Positions 8,668-17,036 of a stretch of 64,000 nucleotides of DNA are shown piece by piece. The notes below the pieces were generated by a model. It was not told the DNA's origin. It saw nothing but the letters and a program-made list of their open reading frames with translations, and searched no databases. The DNA is taken from contig DFGT01000006.1 of the NCBI GenBank assembly GCA_002371265.1, positions 52,157 to 116,156 on the forward strand, read 5' to 3'. Both the position numbers and the translations under genes were made by a program. Every line of letters starts with the position of its first letter. Within the stretch, counting starts at the first letter, position 1. The stretch comes from Bacteroidales bacterium UBA3743 (GTDB lineage Bacteria; Bacteroidota; Bacteroidia; Bacteroidales; Paludibacteraceae).

Positions 8668-10182
8668 ATGAATCCAGACAATCGTACTTATATAGCAATC
8701 GATTTAAAGTCATTCTACGCTTCTGTGGAGTGTGTGGACAGAGGTCTTGATCCTTTGACTACAAATCTTGTCGTGGCTGATTCAAGCAGAACGGAAAAGA
8801 CAATCTGTCTTGCCGTAAGTCCGTCTCTCAAATCGTATGGAGTGGGGGGACGAGCACGATTGTTTGAGGTGGTTCAGAAAGTGAGGGAAGTGAATTATCA
8901 ACGACGGATGAATATTCCGTATGGTGTATTCACAGGAAAATCTTGGAGAAATCCTGAGTTGTTGGAGCATCCTGATTGGGAACTCGACTATATTGTGGCA
9001 CCACCTCGTATGGCCCGCTACATGCAGATGTCGGCTCAAATTTATTCCGTCTACTTGAAATATATAGCTCCTGAGGACATACACGTCTATTCCTGTGATG
9101 AGGTATTTATGGACGTGACAGCATATCTTTCCACTTATAAGAAGACTCCGCATGAACTTGCGATGACAATAGTGCGAGATGTGCTGAAACAGACTGGCAT
9201 AACGGCTACTGCTGGTATAGGCACAAATATGTATTTGTGCAAGGTGGCTATGGATATTGTGGCGAAACATATTCCTGCTGATAAAGATGGGGTGAGAATA
9301 GCTGAACTGGACGAAAAATCGTACAGGGAAAAGCTGTGGAATCATCGTCCTTTGACTGATTTCTGGAGATGTGGAAAAGGAATCGCGCAGAAATTGGCAA
9401 TGTATGGTATTGAGACAATGGGGCAAATCGCTCGACTCTCCGTTAAAAATGAGGATGTGCTCTATAAACTTTTCGGAGTAAATGCCGAGCTCCTGATTGA
9501 CCATGCGTGGGGTTGGGAACCATGTACGATGGATTATATCAAGAGTTATCGGCCGGAGACAAATTCATTAAGCAGTGGGCAAGTGCTTCATGAACCATAC
9601 ACATTTAAAAAGGCCCGAGTGGTAATCAAGGAGATGGCAGACGCTATTTCCATGGATCTGCTCGACAAAGGATTGGTGACAGATCAGCTTGTGGTGACGG
9701 TTGGTTATGATAGAACGTCACTTGAGAATCCTGAGATAAGAGCAAAGTATCATGGTCCGGTGGTGAAAGACTATTATGGCAGGGAAGTGCCGAAATCCGC
9801 GCATGGCACAGCAAACCTCGACAGACAGACCTCTTCAACAACACTTATAATGACCGCCGTCGAGAATCTATTTGACCGTATTGTCAACAAAAATCTGCTC
9901 GTACGCCGACTTAATATAACTACAAATCACGTTGTTCTGGAGTCGAGAGTGAAAAAACAAGATGATAAAATGGTCCAGCTGGATCTTTTCACCGATTATG
10001 AGACTTTGGCAAAGCAGAAGAAAGAAGAAGAGGAGCGTTTGGCAAAAGAACGAAGAATGCAGGAAGCCTTATTAGCCATAAAAAAACAGTTTGGCAAGAA
10101 TGCTATTCTTAGAGGATTGAATTTTGAAGACGGTGCGACGGCAAAGGATAGAAACGAACAAATAGGAGGACACAAAGCATGA
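8668..10182 (+). CDS. Y-family DNA polymerase (UmuC/UvrX-like)
   Basis: A 504-residue translesion polymerase. The catalytic carboxylates are visible: D12 in AIDLKSFYASVEC and D144/E145 in YSCDEVFMDV. Palm, fingers and thumb (an HhH region near residues 225-260) are followed by a little-finger domain and then a Lys/Glu-rich helical tail ending in a conserved-looking NEQIGGHKA. The sequence RTEKTICLAVSPSLKSYGVG resembles the UmuC/UvrX group common in Firmicutes and mobile elements. It overlaps the next gene by four bases (ATGA), the arrangement seen for uvrX-yolD. No LexA-type operator was identified upstream. Function: lesion bypass during DNA damage. Confidence 0.92.
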   Translation: MNPDNRTYIAIDLKSFYASVECVDRGLDPLTTNLVVADSSRTEKTICLAVSPSLKSYGVGGRARLFEVVQKVREVNYQRRMNIPYGVFTGKSWRNPELLEHPDWELDYIVAPPRMARYMQMSAQIYSVYLKYIAPEDIHVYSCDEVFMDVTAYLSTYKKTPHELAMTIVRDVLKQTGITATAGIGTNMYLCKVAMDIVAKHIPADKDGVRIAELDEKSYREKLWNHRPLTDFWRCGKGIAQKLAMYGIETMGQIARLSVKNEDVLYKLFGVNAELLIDHAWGWEPCTMDYIKSYRPETNSLSSGQVLHEPYTFKKARVVIKEMADAISMDLLDKGLVTDQLVVTVGYDRTSLENPEIRAKYHGPVVKDYYGREVPKSAHGTANLDRQTSSTTLIMTAVENLFDRIVNKNLLVRRLNITTNHVVLESRVKKQDDKMVQLDLFTDYETLAKQKKEEEERLAKERRMQEALLAIKKQFGKNAILRGLNFEDGATAKDRNEQIGGHKA

Positions 10183-10607
10183 CAGACGATTATGATGATA
10201 TAATAAACCTTCCGCACCATGTCTCCAAGAGCCATCCACAGATGACGATGTATCAGCGTGCGGCGCAGTTTGCTCCGTTTGCGGCATTGGTTGGTCATGA
10301 CGCAATGATAGCAGAGACAGCCCGTCTGACAGATAATGAAGTGGAGATGGAGGACGGGGTGGTAAGCGAGCTCAACCGTAGGATTGCATATTTAAATGTG
10401 AGATTGCAGGATTATCCAGTTGTCACTATAACATATTTTATTCACGACAAGAGGAAAGCAGGAGGGGAGTATAAATCAAATACCGGTACTGTCCGTAAGT
10501 TTGACGAATATGAAAGTACATTGACCATGTCCGACGGGACTGTAATCCCATTTTCGTCAATTTTGGATATAGATGGTGATGTTTTCAATGAAATGGGATT
10601 TTTTTGA
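10179..10607 (+). CDS. YolD-like protein paired with the Y-family polymerase
   Basis: A 142-residue protein, MTDDYDDIINLPHHVSKSHPQMT..., with the hallmark YDDIINLPHH and RAAQFAPFAALVGHD segments of the proteins encoded next to UmuC/UvrX-type polymerases. The C-terminal part (TITYFIHDKRKAGGEYKSNT to SDGTVIPFSSILDIDGD) is a small beta-rich YolD-like domain. It starts inside the polymerase stop codon (ATGA), so the two proteins are made together and probably act together, as inferred for YolD partners of error-prone polymerases. Its biochemical role is not established. Confidence 0.85.
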   Translation: MTDDYDDIINLPHHVSKSHPQMTMYQRAAQFAPFAALVGHDAMIAETARLTDNEVEMEDGVVSELNRRIAYLNVRLQDYPVVTITYFIHDKRKAGGEYKSNTGTVRKFDEYESTLTMSDGTVIPFSSILDIDGDVFNEMGFF

Positions 10608-10669
10608 TTTTTTTAATTGTTTGATTGATTGTAGGTTGTGAATTTTATTGTAAAAAACATCAAAAAACA

Positions 10670-10701
10670 TTTGGTGAATATAAGAAAACTCTCTACCTTT
10701 G
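10670..10701 (+). promoter_or_regulatory. Bacteroidetes-type promoter for the tRNA pair
   Basis: A -33 TTTG (10670-10673) is followed after 20 bases by TACCTTTG (10694-10701), matching the TTTG-N19-21-TAnnTTTG consensus. It lies about 50 bases before the mature tRNA-Tyr. Confidence 0.75.
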
Positions 10702-10750
10702 CATCGCAATTAAGGAAAAGCACTTACGACAAGTAAGGAAACTGACTTAA

Positions 10751-10832
10751 GGGTGTGTACCAGAGTGGCCAAATGGGGCAGACTGTAAATCTGCTGGCTC
10801 TGCCTTCGGTGGTTCGAATCCATCCGCACCCA
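10751..10832 (+). tRNA. tRNA-Tyr (GTA)
   Basis: The acceptor stem GGGTGTG pairs with CGCACCC (one G-T wobble). The anticodon stem GCAGA/TCTGC encloses loop CTGTAAA with anticodon GTA. The long variable arm (GGCTCTGCCTTC region) is expected for bacterial tyrosine tRNA, and the T loop is GGTTCGAATCC. The discriminator is A, and CCA is not encoded. Confidence 0.95.
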
Positions 10833-10842
10833 CAAACAAATT

Positions 10843-10918
10843 GCGGAAGTAACTCAATTGATAGAGCGTCAGCCTTCCAAGCTGAAAGTTGCGGGTTTGA
10901 GCCCCGTCTTCCGCTCCA
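10843..10918 (+). tRNA. tRNA-Gly (TCC)
   Basis: The acceptor stem GCGGAAG pairs perfectly with CTTCCGC. The anticodon stem TCAGC/GCTGA encloses CTTCCAA with anticodon TCC, and the T arm is GCGGGTTTGAGCCCCGT. CCA is encoded at 10916-10918. It lies ten bases after tRNA-Tyr, so both come from one transcript. Confidence 0.95.
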
Positions 10919-10922
10919 AGAG

Positions 10923-10952
10923 GAGAGAAACGAAAGTTTCTCTCTTTTTTTT
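10923..10952 (+). terminator. Rho-independent terminator of the tRNA operon
   Basis: Perfect 9-bp stem GAGAGAAAC/GTTTCTCTC closed by a GAAA tetraloop and followed by eight T residues, starting five bases after the tRNA-Gly CCA. Confidence 0.92.
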
Positions 10953-11026
10953 ATGCAAAAACGGCTTGCAAGAAAAAAAATGAAAAAAATGTTTTAAAAT
11001 ATAGTCGTTGGCGTATTGTTTTTTTG

Positions 11027-11034
11027 TATTTTTG
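11027..11034 (+). promoter_or_regulatory. Putative -7 element of ilvC
   Basis: TATTTTTG fits TAnnTTTG and lies 75 bases before the ilvC start. A GTTG at 11007-11010 could be the upstream element, though the 16-base spacing is shorter than usual. No leader-peptide attenuator was recognised in the roughly 65-base leader. Confidence 0.55.
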
Positions 11035-11108
11035 CGGAACAATCGGTTTGGAATGTTTTTTACAGCAGATTGTACATTATTGAAGTAATCGTAATTTAAA
11101 GATAAAAA

Positions 11109-12152
11109 ATGGCAAAAATGAATTTTGGCGGCGTTATCGAAGAAGTGATGACACGCGATGAGTTTCCATTGGAGAAAGCACGTGAGGTTCTTAAGAACGA
11201 GACAATTGCAGTAATCGGATACGGTGTACAGGGTCCAGGTCAGAGCTTGAACCTACGTGACAACGGATTCAATGTAATCGTTGGACAGCGTCAGGGTAAG
11301 ACTTTCGACAAGGCTGTAGCTGATGGTTGGAAGCCAGGAGAGACTCTATTCGGTATCGAGGAGGCTTGTGAGAAGGCTACTATTGTAATGTGTCTTCTTT
11401 CAGATGCTGCTGTAATGTCAGTATGGCCAACAATCAAGAAGTATCTTACTCCAGGTAAGACTCTTTACTTCTCACACGGATTCGCAATCACTTGGAACGA
11501 TCGTACAGGTGTAGTTCCTGCTAAGGATATCGACGTTATCATGGTTGCTCCTAAGGGTTCTGGTACATCTCTACGTACAATGTTCCTAGAGGGACGTGGA
11601 CTTAACTCTTCATACGCTGTTTACCAGGATGCAACAGGTAAGGCATTGGAGAAGACATTGGCACTTGGTATCGGTATCGGTTCAGGATACATGTTTGAGA
11701 CTACATTCCAGCGTGAGGCAACTTCAGACCTTACAGGTGAGCGTGGTTCATTGATGGGTGCTATCCAGGGACTTCTTCTAGCTCAGTACGAGGTATTGCG
11801 TGAGAACGGTCACACTCCATCAGAGGCATTCAACGAGACAGTAGAGGAGCTTACTCAGTCTTTGATGCCATTGTTCGCAAAGAACGGTATGGACTGGATG
11901 TACGCTAACTGTTCAACTACAGCTCAGCGTGGTGCTTTGGATTGGATGACTCCATTCCACGATGCAATCAAGCCAGTTGTTGAGAAGCTTTACGCTAGCG
12001 TTAAGTCTGGTAACGAGGCTCAGATCTCTATCGACGCTAACTCTAAGCCTGACTACCGTGCAGGTCTTGAGAAAGAGCTTAAGGCACTTCGTGAAAGCGA
12101 AATGTGGCAGACAGCTGTTACTGTACGTAAGTTGCGTCCAGAGAACAATTAA
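11109..12152 (+). CDS. ilvC: Ketol-acid reductoisomerase, class I
   Basis: A 347-residue enzyme converting acetolactate or acetohydroxybutyrate to the dihydroxy acids of valine and isoleucine synthesis, using NADPH and Mg2+. The Rossmann motif GYGVQGPGQ lies at residues 37-45 and the substrate motif FSHGFAITW near 118-126. The metal and catalytic region includes GERGSLMGAIQG near 214-225 and the single C-terminal knotted domain of class I enzymes. The length matches Bacteroides homologues. Codon use is strongly biased (uniform CGT Arg, GGT Gly and AAG Lys), as in highly expressed genes. It stands alone between two terminators, about 14 kb from ilvDBN on the opposite strand, so it must be regulated separately. 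Confidence 0.97.
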   Translation: MAKMNFGGVIEEVMTRDEFPLEKAREVLKNETIAVIGYGVQGPGQSLNLRDNGFNVIVGQRQGKTFDKAVADGWKPGETLFGIEEACEKATIVMCLLSDAAVMSVWPTIKKYLTPGKTLYFSHGFAITWNDRTGVVPAKDIDVIMVAPKGSGTSLRTMFLEGRGLNSSYAVYQDATGKALEKTLALGIGIGSGYMFETTFQREATSDLTGERGSLMGAIQGLLLAQYEVLRENGHTPSEAFNETVEELTQSLMPLFAKNGMDWMYANCSTTAQRGALDWMTPFHDAIKPVVEKLYASVKSGNEAQISIDANSKPDYRAGLEKELKALRESEMWQTAVTVRKLRPENN

Positions 12153-12180
12153 TTTGTCATCAAAATCGTTTGACAATATA

Positions 12181-12210
12181 AAGACCGTCTCCAAAAAGAG
12201 ACGGTCTTTT
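12181..12210 (+). terminator. Terminator after ilvC
   Basis: 11-bp stem AAGACCGTCTC/GAGACGGTCTT with loop CAAAAA, followed by TTTTGTTTT, 28 bases after the ilvC stop. Confidence 0.9.
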
Positions 12211-12260
12211 GTTTTAAAGTTTAAAAAAAATTAAAATCGCTTGTTTTATATCTCGCATTA

Positions 12261-12292
12261 TTCGTAAAAGAGAAATAAGTTTTTTAACTTTG
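12261..12292 (+). promoter_or_regulatory. Promoter of the DUF1573 gene
   Basis: TAACTTTG (12285-12292) matches the -7 element, and TTCG at 12261-12264 sits 20 bases upstream. The start codon is 35 bases downstream. Confidence 0.7.
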
Positions 12293-12327
12293 CGGTGTAA
12301 TGTCAAAGAAATAATAAAAAAACAGAT

Positions 12328-13395
12328 ATGAAAAGAGTAATTTTATTTATTGCAGCATTTGTTACTGCTGTTTGTGCTTTCGCACAGGAGCAGGGTAAGG
12401 CTGTGATTGAATTTAAAAAGACTGTTCATAACTTTGGTACTTTCCCAGAGGAGAACGGAAGAGTGTCTTGTACATTTGTGTTTGTCAACAAAGGTACAGA
12501 GGATTTGGTGTTGAGTAAGGTAAGAGCAAGTTGTGGTTGTACGACTCCAGATTGGACAAAGACTCCAGTTGCTCCTGGTGACAGTGGTGTTGTCAACGCT
12601 ACTTATAATGCAACAGGTCGTCCTGGCGCATTTACTAAGACAATTACAGTTACAACTCAGAATGCAGGAGAGCACCGTCTTACTATCAAGGGTGAGGTTA
12701 TCCCTAAGGCAAAGAAGATTGAGGATGAGTATCCATTCAGCGTAGGTGATCTTCGTTTGAAAAACCAGAACATCTATTTGCACAAGATCAAGAATCCAGA
12801 GTCAAAATCAGAGAAGTTGAAGGTTTACAACAATGGTTCTGCTGATATCACTCCAACATTCAAGTCAGTCCCTTCTTATATAACAGTTTCTTGTGACAAA
12901 GAAGTGATCAAGCCAAAGAGTGATGCAGAAATCACAGTTGTATACGACTCTAAAAAGTCAGAGGAGTGGGGCACTGTAGTCTCTAACTTTGCAATTGTTG
13001 TCAACGGAGAGTCTAAGACTATCAATGTAAACGCAACAGTTGTTGAGGATTTCTCTAAACTAACAGAGGAGCAGAAGAAGAACGCACCTGTTATCTCAGT
13101 AGGTAGTGTAGTTCCTGTAAATGAAATCGCTAAGGGTTCTAAGAAGTCTTTCTTGTTCAAGATTGAAAACAAGGGTAAGGATCCATTGATCATCAGAAAC
13201 ATCACAGCTCTTGATGACAATGTTGTTATCACAAAGCCTAAGAAGCCAATCAAGTCTGGCAAGTCTGGTGATGTCTCAATCACTATTGACGCTAAGAACA
13301 TGAAGGTCGGTGATTTCACAAAACGTCTGACTATTATTTCAAATGACCCTAACACAAGCAGAAAGGTCGTTTCTGTTAGCGGTACAGTAAAATAA
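12328..13395 (+). CDS. Secreted DUF1573 multidomain protein
   Basis: A 355-residue exported protein with a clear signal peptide (MKRVILFIAAFVTAVCAFA, cleavage before QEQ). The mature part is a string of Ig-like ASH/DUF1573-type beta sandwiches: the first at about 24-132 contains HNFGTFPEENG and the family pair ASCGCTTPDW, then related domains at about 140-240 and 250-355 with FKIENKGKDPLIIRN and ISNDPNTSRKVVSVSG. DUF1573 proteins are abundant in Bacteroidetes envelopes, and their function is not established. It has its own promoter and terminator but precedes a TlpA/CcdA/DUF1573 group. Confidence 0.88.
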   Translation: MKRVILFIAAFVTAVCAFAQEQGKAVIEFKKTVHNFGTFPEENGRVSCTFVFVNKGTEDLVLSKVRASCGCTTPDWTKTPVAPGDSGVVNATYNATGRPGAFTKTITVTTQNAGEHRLTIKGEVIPKAKKIEDEYPFSVGDLRLKNQNIYLHKIKNPESKSEKLKVYNNGSADITPTFKSVPSYITVSCDKEVIKPKSDAEITVVYDSKKSEEWGTVVSNFAIVVNGESKTINVNATVVEDFSKLTEEQKKNAPVISVGSVVPVNEIAKGSKKSFLFKIENKGKDPLIIRNITALDDNVVITKPKKPIKSGKSGDVSITIDAKNMKVGDFTKRLTIISNDPNTSRKVVSVSGTVK

Positions 13396-13413
13396 TTATC
13401 GAACGAATTTTCT

Positions 13414-13446
13414 GGACGGCATGGGTGACCTTGTCGTCCTTTTTTT
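13414..13446 (+). terminator. Terminator after the DUF1573 gene
   Basis: GGACG (13414-13418) pairs with CGTCC (13435-13439), with extra pairing inside (GGT/ACC), followed by seven T residues. Confidence 0.75.
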
Positions 13447-13459
13447 AGTTTATAAATTT

Positions 13460-14563
13460 ATGGGTAGACGAATTATAAAATTTTTCTCTTTTTTGCTTAT
13501 TCTTACGTCTTTGGTATCATGTAAGAATAACGAATCTTTTGTGATTAAAGGAAAGATAAGGTGTCTGCCTATGCCAAGAGCATACCTTACATATATTTCT
13601 CCATTGACCGGCATTAAAGATACTATCGCCCAAAGTGAAATATCCGGTGGTGAATTTATCTTCAGGGGAAGAGTCGACAATCCTTCTATGTGCCAGATTG
13701 AAATTGGTAAGAGAAGCATCTATTTGATGGTGGAGAACACTGATATTGAGGTCCATGGCACGTTGATGATTCCGGATCAGATTCAGATTACTGGAAGTTC
13801 ATCGAATGATGATTGGACACGTATCCTTAGGTTTGAAAGAAGATATGAGGCAAAGCGACGAAAGAATTGGATGAAAATTGTAAATACTGATGTGTTCGAT
13901 GAAATAGAAAAATTGGAGACGGAATACTATCAGACATTTGATTCCCTATACTACGTGTTGAAATCTGAGGTCGCAAACAGACCTACTTCTTTTGGCTGTA
14001 CGTATTATGTATACTATGCTTATGTAAATCAACTGTTTAGCTTGAATAAGATTGTTCAGTGTCTAAATATGTTGGACGAGGAATCTGTTGGTGATTCAGA
14101 ATACTATAAGTATCTTAAGGATGAAATGATGCTGTACTCTGGATTAGAGGTGAACAAACCGGCTCCGCAGTTTTCTGTGGTCACTATGGAAGGTGATACT
14201 TTGACATTAGACCATTATTATAACAAAAATCTATTCTTGTTTTTCACGTCATCTTGGTGCGATTCCTGTGAATCGTATGCGAGAGAATTGGATGAAGTGC
14301 ATCACCGTTTTAAATCACCGGGATTTGAAGTCCTGGAAATCTCATTGGATAAAACACAAGAAGAACTGAATGATTTGGCCGAAAAATCATGTGGATGGCC
14401 GATTGCTTGTGATTTTATGTATTGGGAGAGTCAGATCACGAAACGATATGGGGTTCATAAGATTCCTTATGGGGTTTTGATAGATGGCAAACAAAGAATC
14501 AGTTCTGTTAATCCGTCTATCCAGGCTCTAAGTTATAAGTTGAGAATTTTGCAAAATGAGTGA
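13460..14563 (+). CDS. TlpA-like thioredoxin lipoprotein with DUF4369-like N-terminus
   Basis: The 367-residue start at 13460 gives a lipoprotein signal MGRRIIKFFSFLLILTSLVSC with lipobox LVSC. The longer frame from 13421 would begin inside the terminator. An N-terminal beta-rich domain (about 25-115, FVIKGKIRCLPMPRAYLTYI and similar) resembles DUF4369. A helical linker with many charged residues follows, then a thioredoxin fold from about residue 235 with the active-site motif SSWCDSCESYA and a cis-Pro loop (HKIPYGVLID). It is probably a periplasm-facing disulfide reductase. It overlaps the CcdA-like permease gene by eight bases, consistent with that permease supplying electrons. Confidence 0.87.
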   Translation: MGRRIIKFFSFLLILTSLVSCKNNESFVIKGKIRCLPMPRAYLTYISPLTGIKDTIAQSEISGGEFIFRGRVDNPSMCQIEIGKRSIYLMVENTDIEVHGTLMIPDQIQITGSSSNDDWTRILRFERRYEAKRRKNWMKIVNTDVFDEIEKLETEYYQTFDSLYYVLKSEVANRPTSFGCTYYVYYAYVNQLFSLNKIVQCLNMLDEESVGDSEYYKYLKDEMMLYSGLEVNKPAPQFSVVTMEGDTLTLDHYYNKNLFLFFTSSWCDSCESYARELDEVHHRFKSPGFEVLEISLDKTQEELNDLAEKSCGWPIACDFMYWESQITKRYGVHKIPYGVLIDGKQRISSVNPSIQALSYKLRILQNE

Positions 14564-15266
14564 TTTTATTTATGCTCTTCAGGGCAGATTCCAAGACATG
14601 CCATTTTTGACCGCATTGTTGCTTGGAATCCTAGTTGCGATAAGCCCTTGTACTATCGCTGCCAATTTGGCCGCATTGTCTTTTGTGTCTGTGGGTTGTG
14701 ATACAAAGAAATCAACTCTTTATCAAGGTGCGATCCTTGTGCTTGGCAAGTCGGTGATATATATTGTTCTTGCTATTCTTCTGTCGCAGTTTGCGGGAGC
14801 ATTCAAAATAAGTGAAGGTTTTGCCGACACATACGTTCAAATCATCGGAGTCCTTTTTATTGTGGTCGGTGTGTTGATGCTCGACATTATCCACCTTCAT
14901 GGTTTGGAGGATATTGTGGTGCGTATGTTCAAAGGCGAGCATAAAAAGAATGTTTGGCAGACGCTTTTAGTGGGTATGCTTCTTGCGTTAGCTTTCTGTC
15001 CTGACGGTGCAGTGCTTTATTTTGGAATGATGGTTCCGCTCACTATTGCTGAAAACCACTCCTTTATGGTGCCACTTTCTTTTGCTGTAGGTGCTGCGAT
15101 ACCATTGCTTATAGTTGTCGCTTTGTATGCGTACGGAGTGGAGCGAGTGTCGTCGATGACAAAAATATTTAGTGCAAATGCCTTGGTTCGCAAGTTCGTT
15201 GGCGCAATGTTTATTATAGCTGGAATCTGTTTTATTACTGAGTTTATATTCCATCATGCGCATTAG
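14556..15266 (+). CDS. CcdA/DsbD-like electron-transfer membrane protein (ArsG/TauE-annotated family)
   Basis: A 236-residue inner-membrane protein with about six membrane segments. The paired cysteines typical of CcdA/DsbD membrane domains are present in ISPCTIAANLAAL (residue about 32) and LAFCPDGAVLYF (near 146). Such proteins pass electrons from cytoplasmic thioredoxin to periplasmic thiol proteins. Databases often label close relatives as ArsG-family arsenical permease, but nothing here points to arsenic. Overlap with the TlpA-like gene upstream and with a DUF1573 gene downstream (11 bases) supports a coupled redox operon. Confidence 0.82.
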   Translation: MSDFIYALQGRFQDMPFLTALLLGILVAISPCTIAANLAALSFVSVGCDTKKSTLYQGAILVLGKSVIYIVLAILLSQFAGAFKISEGFADTYVQIIGVLFIVVGVLMLDIIHLHGLEDIVVRMFKGEHKKNVWQTLLVGMLLALAFCPDGAVLYFGMMVPLTIAENHSFMVPLSFAVGAAIPLLIVVALYAYGVERVSSMTKIFSANALVRKFVGAMFIIAGICFITEFIFHHAH

Positions 15267-15630
15267 TCTGTTTTTTTTGATGTCGCTGCTTGCATTCTCT
15301 GCAGTGTCGGCAAAACCAGTTTTGGTTTTGTCGGAAGAGATTGTTGATTTTGGCGACGTAAATATAGCAGACGGACACCAAACTAAGATGTTGGTTGTAA
15401 AGAACGAAGGTGATGAACCATTGGTGATCAACCAAGTTTCGTCAACATGTCATTGTGTTGAGGCAGAATGGGGGATAAGACCGATTGCTTCTATGTCGAC
15501 AGACAGCATCAAAATCGTGCTTAATCCGGATATGAGCGGAGTGATTAGTAAAAAACTTATAGTTTATAGTAACGCGAAAAACAAGAGAACAGTATTTAGG
15601 GTCAAAGCAAAAGCGATTAGAAAGAAATGA
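15256..15630 (+). CDS. Short secreted DUF1573 protein
   Basis: A 124-residue exported protein: signal peptide MRISLFFLMSLLAFSAVSA, then one DUF1573 sandwich with the signature pattern EIVDFGDVNI, VKNEGDEPLVI and STCHCVEAEW. The CHC replaces the CGC seen in the large homologue 3 kb upstream. Its start lies inside the CcdA-like gene, so it is translated with it. The recurrent pairing of DUF1573 with a thioredoxin/CcdA pair suggests its Cys pair could be a redox client, but this is inference. Confidence 0.85.
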   Translation: MRISLFFLMSLLAFSAVSAKPVLVLSEEIVDFGDVNIADGHQTKMLVVKNEGDEPLVINQVSSTCHCVEAEWGIRPIASMSTDSIKIVLNPDMSGVISKKLIVYSNAKNKRTVFRVKAKAIRKK

Positions 15631-15639
15631 ATTTGAGAG

Positions 15640-16245
15640 TCAGTTTTCGTGAACACCTTGAATAATACTCATTATTTTTCTTCTGTTTTTGAAGATGATA
15701 TATTCTAGTGTTGTGATCAACATGGATAAAATCAACGCGATGAGAATCTTGATTAAATCGATATGATTCTCATTATATATTTTACAGTATAAGTCGTTTA
15801 TATATTCAGAGGCTGAAACAAAATCCTTTTGAGATACGGCAACTGGCAATTCGGATAAAGAGGAAACGTTTGTTTTATTTGCATGATTATCAATGTATGA
15901 ATATGAAGAGTCTTGAGATAATTTGACTATAATGAAATTGTCATATTCTGCAACGGAGTCAATGTCAATGTCTGATAATGTCTCAATTTGATCTATTTTC
16001 TCAAAATCCCCATAAACTGTAGACACTCTGCGTGTTTCCCAATTGTCATCATAAATGCCGAACCTAGTTTCGACTTCTTCCCAACATAAAAAGTAAAACA
16101 GTTGGAGGTTGAAGATAAGGACAAATGAAATAATACAATTACGTTTTGTATGAGTTGACTTTTGGGTTTGGGAAATGATAAAGGTTAGTAGTAAACTGAT
16201 TAGCGGTATACAGAAACAAATTAGTAAGAAGAAAAGTGCAATCAT
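15640..16245 (-). CDS. Hypothetical three-helix membrane protein
   Basis: Not recognised. The 201-residue product has two N-terminal hydrophobic segments (IALFFLLICFCIPLISLLLT and IISFVLIFNLQLFYFLCW) separated by a short basic loop. A polar extracytoplasmic domain of about 100 residues follows, rich in Asp, Ser and Tyr, then a third segment near residue 170 (LIALILSMLITTLEYIIF) and a basic tail. It lies 11 bases downstream of the coiled-coil gene on the same strand and converges with the DUF1573 gene with only nine bases between. Coding strength looks real: a full-length frame with a coherent membrane pattern. Confidence 0.6.
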   Translation of the reverse strand: MIALFFLLICFCIPLISLLLTFIISQTQKSTHTKRNCIISFVLIFNLQLFYFLCWEEVETRFGIYDDNWETRRVSTVYGDFEKIDQIETLSDIDIDSVAEYDNFIIVKLSQDSSYSYIDNHANKTNVSSLSELPVAVSQKDFVSASEYINDLYCKIYNENHIDLIKILIALILSMLITTLEYIIFKNRRKIMSIIQGVHEN

Positions 16246-16256
16246 ATTTTGTAAGT

Positions 16257-16928
16257 TTAAGCTCTTTCACATTTTTTCTGAATCTTCTCCACAAGTAAAT
16301 CCAATTCTTTTGACGGCATTTCTGCCATCATCACCTGCAGTTTGCAATCTATCAAAGCTAAAATATCATCAGTTTCACGGCGTGCGATATCGAGGGACTT
16401 GCCTTTTTTTCCGCTTTTGTTTTTCTTTCTTTCCTCCAACATTTTGTTACACTCAACACATAGCTGATCCATTTTTTTTATTGTTTCCCCTATGCCCACT
16501 GCAGATTGAATGTCTGTGGAGAATTTTTCATTGATGCTGTTGCAAAGAAAAGTGTAACGTGCGATCGCAATCTCCAGTTTAAGATTTTGAGCGACGTTGC
16601 TCTCTATATAAATACGTTGCAGAGATTCTGCCTGCTCACGGATGTTAGAGTCGTCAGACAGAGCTGCCACCATAATAGTTTTCTTCACTACCGTCGACAG
16701 CAGATTCAGCGAACGGTAATTTTTCCTTAATTCAGAAGTGAATGGGGCGGACCTGCCGTCGCCACTGAGAATTTTTTCTTTGGAAAGCGAATCTTTAAGC
16801 TTTGATATGTAAAAAGATAAATCTTCCCTCAATGGAGAACTCTCCATTGTAGAGGCCACTTCGCTGATGGTTTGGAAGTGTTTATCATTTGTCAGGGTGT
16901 AGACCCTAGAAATTTTAAAAAGGTTCAT
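16257..16928 (-). CDS. Helical hypothetical protein, possibly DUF6261
   Basis: Starting at the ATG at 16928 (MNLFKISRVYTLTNDKHFQTI) the protein has 223 residues; the frame continues 12 codons upstream without a better start. It is almost entirely helical and charged, with a Lys-rich stretch (ERKKNKSGKKGKS) near residue 175 and a C-terminal helix. The N-terminal pattern (short start, RVYTL.N..HFQ) and size resemble the Bacteroidetes family DUF6261, of unknown function, often found as stand-alone genes. This is a tentative recognition. A -7 element reading leftward lies about 100 bases upstream at 17029-17036. Confidence 0.6.
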   Translation of the reverse strand: MNLFKISRVYTLTNDKHFQTISEVASTMESSPLREDLSFYISKLKDSLSKEKILSGDGRSAPFTSELRKNYRSLNLLSTVVKKTIMVAALSDDSNIREQAESLQRIYIESNVAQNLKLEIAIARYTFLCNSINEKFSTDIQSAVGIGETIKKMDQLCVECNKMLEERKKNKSGKKGKSLDIARRETDDILALIDCKLQVMMAEMPSKELDLLVEKIQKKCERA

Positions 16929-17028
16929 CTTATAGACATATATTTCTTGCACACAATGCAACATAAACAGTCCAAACCTTACGTGATAAGTGATAAGTGA
17001 TACAACTAATGACGAAGTCTACACCCGA

Positions 17029-17036
17029 CAAATGTA
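17029..17036 (-). promoter_or_regulatory. -7 element for the 16257-16928 gene
   Basis: CAAATGTA on the + strand reads TACATTTG on the minus strand, 100 bases before the start codon at 16928. No good -33 partner was found. The leader contains three tandem copies of GTGATAA (about 16983-17002). Confidence 0.5.

Noticed and set aside
10755..10997. 80-residue ORF on the + strand
   Set aside because: It runs across tRNA-Tyr, tRNA-Gly and their terminator, so it is a chance frame.
14556..15266. Arsenical efflux permease (ArsG) as functional call
   Set aside because: No arsenic gene is nearby, while the two CcdA-type cysteines and the overlapping thioredoxin gene favour electron transfer.
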